Shown here in pieces: positions 8,881 to 16,123 of a stretch of 59,586 bases of DNA. How positions within the stretch are numbered: position 1 is the first letter of the stretch; the number at the start of each line of letters is the position of its first letter. The position numbers were made by a program, and so were the translations under genes. Source of the DNA: Bacteroidales bacterium (lineage in GTDB: Bacteria > Bacteroidota > Bacteroidia > Bacteroidales > UBA12077); the NCBI GenBank assembly GCA_021108325.1, contig JAIORB010000141.1, forward strand, positions 1 to 59,586, given 5' to 3'. A model generated the notes under the pieces. The model searched no databases. It saw nothing but the letters and a program-made list of their open reading frames with translations, and was not told the origin of the DNA.

Positions 8881-10230
8881 ATGAAATTGTATAAGTTTTT
8901 ACCTGTATTAATAGTTTTCTTTTTAAGTGCCCAGATTGTATTTGCACAGGGAGGCTACGAAGATTTACTATACCAGGAAGTAGAAGTCGAAAATCCTGTT
9001 TATATGCCTGTGCTTGGAATCGGTACAGGTATAATTAATTATTATGGAGAGCTGCAAAACGACTTTAGCAATATGATTCAGGGACAACCTGCCCTCCGTA
9101 TAAATGTATATCAGTATATTGATAACAAGCATTTCTGGAAAATTAATATAAATGCAACTGTTGGTAATATTTCCGGCTATGAACGATCATTTGAGGACAT
9201 CTCAAAAAATCTGAACTTTGAATCAACTTTATTCGGCGTTGGTTTAAATGTAGAATATAGCTTTGGTAATATCTATAAAGGAGAAAGGAAGATTGTTCCT
9301 TTTATCTCACTTGGGGGCGAGTATATAAGTTTTAGCTCTAAGTCAGATATTATTTATAAAGAAAACGGGGTAACTTTAGGTAATTATGTTTATTATCCTG
9401 ATGGAACAATACGTGTAGGAGATCAATTAGTAACTCGCGATTATGATTATGAAACCGATATTCGAAGCTGGGACCCTTACGGAAGAGGTGATTATACCCC
9501 AAGCTCATTTTCTATTGTTGCAGATCTGGGGCTGGATTTTAAAGTCAGCGACAGAGTAGCTCTAAGGCTGGCAACATCATTGCACTATACTTTTACCGAT
9601 GACATAGATGGTGTTAGTTTTGAAAATACTGTAGGTAGAATTGGTGATACAAAAATGGATATGTTCTCATTCACTTATGTTTCTTTAAATATTGATTTAT
9701 TTTCTGAGGCAAAAACTAAAATAATTGAAAGTCTTTTTGCTGATGTTTCAGGTGATTTTGATTATACCTTAATAGCCGATGACGATAGAGATGGAGTATT
9801 GAATTTAGCAGATAATTGCCTTGAAACGCCTACCGGAGTTCAGGTTGATTCTGTTGGATGTCCTCATGATGATGATAGAGATGGTGTTCCAAATTATATA
9901 GATAAAGAACAGTTCTCAAATAAAGGAGCTATTGTAGATGAGTTTGGTGCTGAGTTAAGCGCAAACAAAATACGCGAAGGCTTATTCATGGATTTAACAG
10001 CTGTTGAGCGTACCGAAGCTTATATGATGCCAATTGGACTAGGATGGTCGAAATATTCAGAAATGACAAATGTTGAAATTCCTGAAAAGTACAAAAAGCT
10101 TGACCAGGATGGTGACGATTATATTTCTTTCGATGAGCTACTGGACGCCATAAATGGATTCTTCGACTTTGATTCAGAATTTAATTCGGAAGACATATAC
10201 GATCTGAATAATTTCTTTTTTGCTCAATAA
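8881..10230 (+). CDS. Outer-membrane beta-barrel protein with thrombospondin-3 and EF-hand calcium motifs
   Basis: The 449-residue product has a clear signal peptide (MKLYKFLPVLIVFFLSAQIVFA, then Q). Residues about 35-280 are amphipathic beta-strands of an outer-membrane barrel (VLGIGTGIINYYGELQND, LFGVGLNVEYSFGNIY, FIVADLGLDFKV-like strands). A thrombospondin type 3-like stretch follows at about 300-340 (DDDRDGVLNLADNCLETP, DDDRDGVPNYIDKE), which binds Ca2+ in known proteins. The C-terminus holds an EF-hand-like loop DQDGDDYISFDE and a conserved tail (FFDFDSEFNSEDIYDLNNFFFAQ region). The tail is recurrent in large Bacteroidota surface proteins. It probably forms a cell-envelope structure with the preceding SPOR-like protein; linkage is by position only. 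Confidence 0.8.
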   Translation: MKLYKFLPVLIVFFLSAQIVFAQGGYEDLLYQEVEVENPVYMPVLGIGTGIINYYGELQNDFSNMIQGQPALRINVYQYIDNKHFWKININATVGNISGYERSFEDISKNLNFESTLFGVGLNVEYSFGNIYKGERKIVPFISLGGEYISFSSKSDIIYKENGVTLGNYVYYPDGTIRVGDQLVTRDYDYETDIRSWDPYGRGDYTPSSFSIVADLGLDFKVSDRVALRLATSLHYTFTDDIDGVSFENTVGRIGDTKMDMFSFTYVSLNIDLFSEAKTKIIESLFADVSGDFDYTLIADDDRDGVLNLADNCLETPTGVQVDSVGCPHDDDRDGVPNYIDKEQFSNKGAIVDEFGAELSANKIREGLFMDLTAVERTEAYMMPIGLGWSKYSEMTNVEIPEKYKKLDQDGDDYISFDELLDAINGFFDFDSEFNSEDIYDLNNFFFAQ

Positions 10231-10530
10231 TATTTTCAGTTTCTTTTTATAAAATGGCTATAAACCCGGCTAAAGATTATTAGTTATAACTTTGTGTATA
10301 CTTCGTGATCCCGAAAGCTTTCGGGACTTTGTGCGACTTCGTGGTAAAAAAACAATCCTTGATTCGCATAATTAAGTATTTATTATAAAAGCATCGTAAA
10401 TAAAATGTCGTGTAATTCTTAGTGAATCTTAGAGTTTTAGTGGCTGAATATTAGTTGCCACAAAGACACTAAGCCACAAAGTTTGCACAAAAAAAGTTGA
10501 AAAAATTACGTTAGTTCAGGAGTTATGAGT
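10231..10530. repeat. Repeat-rich intergenic region with an 18-bp palindrome
   Basis: No gene is seen. The perfect palindrome TCCCGAAAGCTTTCGGGA lies at 10309-10326. It splits another low-complexity phrase (ACTTCGTGA / CTTTGTGCGACTTCGTGGT), as if inserted into it. Further right is a phrase of the type TTGCCACAAAGACACTAAG and CCACAAAG, related to the TTTGTGGTT phrase near 58984. These look like dispersed non-coding intergenic repeats of this genome. Confidence 0.6.
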
Positions 10531-10980
10531 TTAGTATTTTCTTACTCGCTCCATATCGCGATTAAGATCTTTCTTTTTAATTTCGTGGCGTTTATCAAAT
10601 TCCTGTTTACCTTTTGCCAAAGCGATATTTACCTTTGCCCAACCATTTTCGTTAATAAAAATACGGGTAGCCACTATTGTTAAACTCTTTTCTGTTGATT
10701 TGCGTTCAAGTTTTTTTAGCTCGCGTTTGTTAAGGAGCAATTTTCTATCTTGTCCGGGATCATGATTATAATGAGTCCCAAAAGCATATTCAGTAATATT
10801 TAATCCCCTGATAAAAAGCTCTCCATTAATAAATATACAATAAGCATCACCCAGGCTGGCTTTGCCTAAACGAATAGATTTTATTTCTGTACCGGTTAGT
10901 TTAATTCCTGCCGTATATTTTTCAATGAATGTATAATTGAACGAAGCCTTTTTATTCCTTATATTAATGTTGCTTTGCAT
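10531..10980 (-). CDS. smpB: SsrA-binding protein
   Basis: SmpB (149 residues, typical length) binds tmRNA and delivers it with alanyl-tRNA to stalled ribosomes in trans-translation. The sequence carries the family hallmarks: NKKASFNYTFIEKYTAGIKL, TGTEIKSIRLGKASLGDAYC (the most conserved block), the RKLLLNKRELKKL basic stretch and the C-terminal KGKQEFDKRHEIKKKDLNRD tail that occupies the mRNA channel. The ATG at 10980 is preceded by a TACCTTTG -7 box (minus strand, 11003-11010). The tmRNA gene itself is not in this window. It is monocistronic by orientation, with plus-strand genes on both sides. Confidence 0.97.
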   Translation of the reverse strand: MQSNINIRNKKASFNYTFIEKYTAGIKLTGTEIKSIRLGKASLGDAYCIFINGELFIRGLNITEYAFGTHYNHDPGQDRKLLLNKRELKKLERKSTEKSLTIVATRIFINENGWAKVNIALAKGKQEFDKRHEIKKKDLNRDMERVRKY

Positions 10981-11002
10981 GAATCATCTCTTTTATAGCG
11001 TG

Positions 11003-11010
11003 CAAAGGTA
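11003..11010 (-). promoter_or_regulatory. -7 element of the smpB promoter
   Basis: Read on the minus strand this is TACCTTTG, matching the Bacteroidota -7 consensus TAnnTTTG, 22 nt upstream of the smpB start codon. No good TTTG -33 element was found at the expected distance. Confidence 0.5.
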
Positions 11011-11328
11011 TAGATTTAAATTGATCTAACCTGAATTATTCATATTTTGGGCTAAAGCCCTTTTTATTATCTAGTTAACTAACCCTCCCGATAACCATCG
11101 GGATAAGGCTGGGGTTAAGCAATAATGCAGAATACCAGGACTTTAGTCCAATATTTTGGAATTGATGAATTAACCAAGTTAAAATAAATTAAAAATGCCT
11201 AATGTCCGTCGTTACATTAGCCAAACCTTATGGCAGGCAGGAATGAGCTAAAATTTATCCATTAACAATCTTTAATTTTAGTAAAAGAAATTTCTTTATT
11301 ATAATTTTGTTAAAAACAGAAAGAGGAA
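11011..11328. repeat. Intergenic region with short palindromes
   Basis: About 320 bp without a gene. It contains GGGCTAAAGCCC followed by T's (near 11049-11065), the palindrome TCCCGATAACCATCGGGA (11086-11103), a GGACTTTAGTCC palindrome (near 11139-11150) and a GGCAGGCAGG phrase. A TAATTTTG box at 11302-11309 is a possible -7 element for miaA. The mix of small palindromes resembles that at 10309 and in the tRNA region near 25.2 kb. Confidence 0.55.
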
Positions 11329-12258
11329 ATGGATATTAAATACGATATGTTGACCATTCTGGGACCGACAGCAGGTGGTAAAACATCGCTTGCTGCAAGA
11401 ATGACTTATATTCTTGATGGCGAAATAATTAGTGCTGATTCAAGACAGGTATATCGTGGAATGGATTTAGGAACCGGTAAGGATCTGGATGATTATATTG
11501 TTGAGGGAAAACAAATTCCGTATCATTTGATTGATATAGTTGATGCCGGCTATAAATACAATGTTTATGAATATCAGAAAGATTTCCTGGAAGTTTATTC
11601 GGAAATACAAAAAAGAAAAAAGTTCCCTGTTTTTTGTGGTGGTTCGGGAATGTACCTTGATGCTGTTTTGAAAGGATATAAGCTAATACCAGTTCCTGCA
11701 AACGAGCAATTGAGAAATGAACTTGAAAATAAAAGCACCGAAGAGTTAATTACAATTTTAAAATCTTTTAAAAAAATACATAATACTTCAGATACCGATT
11801 CTCGAAAAAGAGTAATTCGCGCTATTGAAATTGAAACGTTTTATGATGAGTCTAAAGATATTGATGATTATTTTCCGAAAATCAATTCGCTTTTAATAGG
11901 AGTAAAATTTGACAGGGATTCACGTCGAAGAAGAATAAGCGAGCGATTAAAACAACGTTTGGACGAAGGCATGATTGATGAAGTTAAACGCATTATGGAT
12001 AGTGGTATTTCTCCTGAAAATCTTATATATTATGGTTTAGAATACAAATATATTACCCAACATGTTATTGGAGAAATTACATTTGATGAGATGTTTAAGC
12101 AATTAGAAACCGCAATTCACCAGTTTGCAAAACGCCAGATGACCTGGTTTAGAGGAATGGAACGGAAAGGTTTAAAAATACATTGGCTGGATGGTTATAC
12201 ATCAATGAAAGAAAAAACAGAAAGAGTTTTAAATCTTTTAGAAAATAACTGCTTTTAA
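11329..12258 (+). CDS. miaA: tRNA dimethylallyltransferase (MiaA family)
   Basis: This 309-residue enzyme should transfer a dimethylallyl group to N6 of A37 in tRNAs that read UNN codons. It has the P-loop LGPTAGGKTSLA (residues 11-22), the SADSRQVYRGMDLGTGK block, PYHLIDIVDAG, the FCGGSGMYLDAVLKG acceptor-binding motif, and a C-terminal RQMTWFRGMERKGLKIHWLD. The usual GTAKP and DP residues are changed (GTGKDLDD; IVDAG instead of LDP), so it is a divergent member. Bacteroidota often carry two MiaA-like genes, and this may be the variant copy. It is probably monocistronic: plus strand, between smpB and a convergent receptor gene. Confidence 0.82.
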   Translation: MDIKYDMLTILGPTAGGKTSLAARMTYILDGEIISADSRQVYRGMDLGTGKDLDDYIVEGKQIPYHLIDIVDAGYKYNVYEYQKDFLEVYSEIQKRKKFPVFCGGSGMYLDAVLKGYKLIPVPANEQLRNELENKSTEELITILKSFKKIHNTSDTDSRKRVIRAIEIETFYDESKDIDDYFPKINSLLIGVKFDRDSRRRRISERLKQRLDEGMIDEVKRIMDSGISPENLIYYGLEYKYITQHVIGEITFDEMFKQLETAIHQFAKRQMTWFRGMERKGLKIHWLDGYTSMKEKTERVLNLLENNCF

Positions 12259-12309
12259 TAAATTGTATCTTTATCTTAAAATCCGCAACAAACCACCTAA
12301 TTAACTGAT

Positions 12310-12378
12310 AGTCACGGGGTGACTTGACAAGAAAAGATGTACATAACAGCCTTTATATCATTTAGTCACCCCGTGACT
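12310..12378. repeat. Pair of inverted 15-bp palindromic repeats
   Basis: AGTCACGGGGTGACT at 12310-12324 and its exact reverse complement AGTCACCCCGTGACT at 12364-12378 flank 39 bp. Each unit is itself a near-palindrome (AGTCAC/TGACT arms). The pair lies between the convergent miaA and TonB-receptor genes. It can form either two small hairpins or one long 15-bp stem. A bidirectional terminator or a REP-like element are both possible. Confidence 0.6.
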
Positions 12379-12415
12379 TGCGGACATATTGTGTGCTTTA
12401 TTCTTCTTATGATAT

Positions 12416-14773
12416 TTAGAATTGAATTTTATAACTTAAATATGGAAACATAATAGTCAATTCATAAGGTTCAACCGAGTTTGTTTCATAATTATAAGCA
12501 TGACCAAGAAATTCTTTTTGCATTAGCAAATTCTTAATTTGAAGAATTATTGACTGTGAAAATTTTGGCCTGTTTATCGTGTAATTCATTGAAATATCAA
12601 CATAGTAATTTGTTGGCGACTGCTCTTCAAAAATCTTTGTATTATCACAGACTACAAATTGGCTACTATTTGACTTTTCAAAATCAACAGGAGCATATCT
12701 TCTCCCGCCTAAAATTGTAAACTTACCGTTTAAACTAAATGTATTATTCTTTTTTGTTTGCCACTCTTTTCCACCCAAAAGATTGAATACAAAATTTTGA
12801 TTATATTTTGTATTCCTTTCAATATTATCACCACCGATATATTTTGATTTATATAGTGAAGTTGTCAGCATGTAGTAATATCCTTGTTTCATAAAACGTT
12901 CAAGTGTAATGTCAACACCCATATTTGTACCGGTTCCTTTGTTGTTAAGTTGTGATGAAAAATACATTTCATTATTATAGTTTATCATAGAAAAAGAACT
13001 ATCCGGTATAACGGGTACATCATACAGGATTTGGTAGTATGGTTCAATTCTTAAATGTGTATTGTTTTTAATATTCCAGTCATATCCAAACACAAAATGA
13101 TGAGCCTTGGTAATATCTAAGTCTTTATTTAAGGTTTCCCACCCATTTGCAACAGGAACTTCCATAAGATAGATACGTAAAGGCTCTAATCGGCTATGTT
13201 TTCCATAAGCAAAACTTACAGTCCGGTTTTTAGCAATACGCCAGTTAATACCAATTCGTGGCTCAATTGACAATTTGTTGTTTGTATTAAATATTAAAAA
13301 ATGTAAGCCTGCATTAATATTAATATCTTCAGTAATAAAATATTTCGATTGTGAATATAATTGATAAGCAAAAGCATTTCCCTTACTTTTTACAAAAAAG
13401 TCTGAAGTATCATTAAAAGCAACATTGGTATTTGCTGTAACATCATAATCGTATGCAAGTCTGTTTATGGTTAAACCGGTTCGGTTAGTATGTCTGCTGT
13501 TAAATTTCTGATTTAGAAATGTAGAAAAACTTAGTCTGTAGTTAATTTCATTTTGGTCTGAAACAGGAATTTCTTTTAAATTTGGTCTATAATATGTGTT
13601 TTTATTGACATATTCTGTAGCTGAAAATGAAACAGTTGAGAACAAATATGAATTTTTTCCAATTATTTTTCTGTGATTAATACCGGATGCTGTTAAATTA
13701 TAGTGGATGTCGTAATTATAACTATCATAATTTGTTTCCCATTTTAAAGTATCCTTTTCATTTTCAAACTGAACTTTGCTCATTCCATTTATACTCCATA
13801 AGGAAAATATGCCAGCTTTTTTTGTTGGGAAATTGAGTTTAAATGACAGGTCCGAAAAATCGGGCAATCCTGTTATCTGTGGAAGAAGATTTTGTAAAAT
13901 CCCATAAGTTGAGTATCTGTAATTTATCAGGTATGAAGCTCGTTTCCCTTTCACAAAAGGTCCTTCGGCAGCAAAATCAATTCCATACGAGCCTAATTGA
14001 ATTGCATATTCTCTTTTCTCATTATTGCCGGTTCGCAGGTTAATATCAAAAACACCCGATAGGGCATTTCCATGTTCGGAAGGAAAGGCTCCTGTGAAAA
14101 AATCAGAGTTAGACAGCATATTGCTATTAAACATGGTATTTACACCACCACCTGAAAATAAACCTGCAAGATGGTTTGGTGCAGGTATTTCAACTCCTTC
14201 TAATTTCCAGAGTATCCCTTTGGCAGCATTGCCCCTAATTACAATTTCATTGTTTTCGACTGTGTTTGGAGTAACTCCTGCAAAAGAACTTGCCAAACGT
14301 GATGGGTCATCCATACCGCCTGCGAAACGTTGAGCATCTTCAACGGAAAAAGTTCTTGCAGATAATGTTGCCATTTTATTTATTGATTTTTCCTTTTTGG
14401 TGTCAGGTTTTATTACAACTTCGTCTAATGCAGTGAAACTTTCTTTTAATGGAATATTTAAAACAATTTCTTTACCTGAACTTACAAGCAATTCAGAAAT
14501 ATAATAATTTTTATATCCAATAAAACTTATTTGAAGATTAATTCTACCAACAGGAACACTGTTAATACTAAAATATCCATCAATATTTGTTGTTACGCCA
14601 ATTATGGGGTCAAAACCAATAATAATTATTGTTGCTCCCGGTAATCCAACATATGTTTCACTATCGAATACCTTTCCTTTGATGGTTTGTGTAGGTTCTT
14701 GTGAATAAGTTATATTACTTATATGCAACATTATTACTAATAGTATAAAAAATCGTATTATCTTCATTTTCAT
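12416..14773 (-). CDS. TonB-dependent outer-membrane receptor with carboxypeptidase-like N-terminal domain
   Basis: From the ATG at 14773 the protein is about 785 residues. It has a signal peptide (MKMKIIRFFILLVIMLHISN), then a CarboxypepD_reg-like domain (TIKGKVFDSETYVGLPGATI ... GYFSINSVPVGRINLQISFIGY). Next come a plug domain (RFAGGMDDPSRLASSFAGV ... EIVIRGNAAKG; VEIPAPNHLAGLFSGGG) and a long beta-barrel ending in a terminal Phe. Such receptors import large substrates across the outer membrane using TonB; no SusD partner is adjacent and the ligand is unknown. An in-frame ATG at 14821 lies upstream of the probable promoter box (14791-14798), so the start at 14773 (or 14767) is preferred. 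It is divergent from a PAS/LuxR-type regulator that may have controlled it. Confidence 0.9.
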   Translation of the reverse strand: MKMKIIRFFILLVIMLHISNITYSQEPTQTIKGKVFDSETYVGLPGATIIIIGFDPIIGVTTNIDGYFSINSVPVGRINLQISFIGYKNYYISELLVSSGKEIVLNIPLKESFTALDEVVIKPDTKKEKSINKMATLSARTFSVEDAQRFAGGMDDPSRLASSFAGVTPNTVENNEIVIRGNAAKGILWKLEGVEIPAPNHLAGLFSGGGVNTMFNSNMLSNSDFFTGAFPSEHGNALSGVFDINLRTGNNEKREYAIQLGSYGIDFAAEGPFVKGKRASYLINYRYSTYGILQNLLPQITGLPDFSDLSFKLNFPTKKAGIFSLWSINGMSKVQFENEKDTLKWETNYDSYNYDIHYNLTASGINHRKIIGKNSYLFSTVSFSATEYVNKNTYYRPNLKEIPVSDQNEINYRLSFSTFLNQKFNSRHTNRTGLTINRLAYDYDVTANTNVAFNDTSDFFVKSKGNAFAYQLYSQSKYFITEDININAGLHFLIFNTNNKLSIEPRIGINWRIAKNRTVSFAYGKHSRLEPLRIYLMEVPVANGWETLNKDLDITKAHHFVFGYDWNIKNNTHLRIEPYYQILYDVPVIPDSSFSMINYNNEMYFSSQLNNKGTGTNMGVDITLERFMKQGYYYMLTTSLYKSKYIGGDNIERNTKYNQNFVFNLLGGKEWQTKKNNTFSLNGKFTILGGRRYAPVDFEKSNSSQFVVCDNTKIFEEQSPTNYYVDISMNYTINRPKFSQSIILQIKNLLMQKEFLGHAYNYETNSVEPYELTIMFPYLSYKIQF

Positions 14774-14782
14774 ATATATTAT

Positions 14783-14798
14783 TAACTTTGCAAAGTTA
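14783..14798. promoter_or_regulatory. Palindromic divergent promoter element
   Basis: The perfect 16-bp palindrome TAACTTTGCAAAGTTA contains a TAACTTTG -7 box on each strand (consensus TAnnTTTG). The plus-strand box would serve the regulator starting at 14844, the minus-strand box the receptor starting at 14773. On the minus strand a TTGA lies about 19 bases upstream of the box; no good -33 was seen on the plus strand. Because the boxes abut, the two promoters should be mutually exclusive. Confidence 0.6.
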
Positions 14799-14843
14799 GA
14801 GCTTCTACGAGGGCTTATCAATACTGATAAATCATTATTTTTT

Positions 14844-15613
14844 ATGGCTTCAGATACGGAAAAGACACAAATAGAATACTTTGAAATACTTAACAGTCAG
14901 AATTTTATTCCTAAAGATCTTGATTACACAATATTAGATAAACACACTAAGTTTCTTGACAAGCTAAATGTTATTGAAAACAGTTCTATTTCGATTTTTG
15001 ATTTGTATCAAAAAAAACATGTTTATTTATCATCTAGGTTTGAAACTATTTTTGGTTTTAATATAAACAAAGCACATAAAGAAGGAAATGAATATTTTGA
15101 TAAAAAAGTTCATCCGGATGATAATCTTGATGCAATGAAAATAGCTAGCTATTTTTTTAAAATTGCTTTTACTTTACCTGTTGATGAAAGGAAAAATTAT
15201 AAATTGATTAATGATTACCGGATTAAAAATGAAGAAGATAAATATATTAGGGTTATTGAACAATTTCAGGCTTTAGAGTTGGATAAACAGGGAATATTTG
15301 GTTAGCTTTATGTGTTATGGATTTATCGCCTAATCAGGATATATCTTTGCCTTTGCAAAACAAAGTAATAAATTTTAAAACAGGGGAATTGTTTCATTTT
15401 CCGGAAACAGCTAAAGAAATTAATTTATCTAAAAGAGAAAAAGAAATTCTTGATTTAGTATCAGAAGGTATGATCAGTAAAGAGATTGCAGATAATTTGT
15501 TTATTAGTGTTCATACTGTAAATACACACCGACAGAAAATTTTAGAAAAATTAAATGTGAAAAACTCTCACGAAGCTATTAAATTAGCTAAAAATTATGG
15601 TTTGATTAATTAA
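14844..15613 (+). pseudogene. PAS-fold/LuxR-type transcriptional regulator broken by a one-base frameshift
   Basis: Two adjacent ORFs (14844-15305 and 15317-15613) are the two halves of one regulator. The first has a PAS-like fold (SISIFDLYQKKHVYLSSRFETIFGF ... KVHPDDNLDAM ... YRIKNEEDKYIRVIEQFQ). The second is a LuxR-type helix-turn-helix (INLSKREKEILDLVSEGMISKEIADNLFISVHTVNTHRQKILEKLNV). At about 15291 the first frame reads LDKQGIFG-stop. Shifting frame gives GNIWLALCVMDLSPNQD, which joins the halves smoothly to a 256-residue protein, the usual family length. One extra A in GGAATATT would restore the frame. It is either a recent loss of function or a sequencing error. It is divergent from the TonB receptor, whose expression it may have controlled. 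Confidence 0.85.
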
Positions 15614-15614
15614 G

Positions 15615-16004
15615 CTAGAAAATAAACCAATTAAATTGATCTAATTTATAAATAATAAAAACTGTTATAATAAGATTAATAGCTGAGAACAAGTAATTGT
15701 AGAACTCTCTGTATTTTTTAAATTTTCTTCTAAATAGTATCGCCAGATTAGGAATAAACAAACAAGTTAATAAAGTAAAAAAGAACACTTCGCTTATTTG
15801 ATGTTCAATATCGCTTGGGCCATATAACATAAATAAATATACACTAATTAGCAGAACAGCTATATAAATTAAGTAAGAAATTTTAAAAATTAAAGTAGAA
15901 ACCAATCTTTTATAGTTTAGCAGGAAAGGCTTTACAATTATAAATGCCAAAACATATATAATCAGAAAAGCAATCATTAATAAAAAATGGAAAATAGTGT
16001 ACAT
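15615..16004 (-). CDS. Small polytopic membrane protein of unknown function
   Basis: The 129-residue product has about four hydrophobic helices: residues 2-30, 38-60, 71-88 and 103-120. Short basic loops separate them (LLNYKRLVST; LFRRKFKKYREFYNY), consistent with a polytopic inner-membrane protein. No family is recognised. It ends 1 nt from the stop of the convergent LuxR-type gene. It begins 119 nt after the S9 peptidase and may be at the end of that minus-strand unit. The hydrophobic content and helix spacing make it more than a chance ORF. Confidence 0.55.
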   Translation of the reverse strand: MYTIFHFLLMIAFLIIYVLAFIIVKPFLLNYKRLVSTLIFKISYLIYIAVLLISVYLFMLYGPSDIEHQISEVFFFTLLTCLFIPNLAILFRRKFKKYREFYNYLFSAINLIITVFIIYKLDQFNWFIF

Positions 16005-16123
16005 TGTTTAAGGCTTTATTACAGAATAAAAATCACACTAAATTTACAAGATTTTAAGATTAAAAGCAAAAAGCTGGAAATGAATGATTCCAGCCTTTAT
16101 GTAGTTATGTTATTAATTAAAGT

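Noticed and set aside
10981-11328. tmRNA gene next to smpB
   Set aside because: No tRNA-like acceptor/T-arm ends or ANDNYA-like tag frame found.
14025-14333. 102-codon plus-strand ORF
   Set aside because: Antisense to the plug domain of the TonB receptor, without features of its own.
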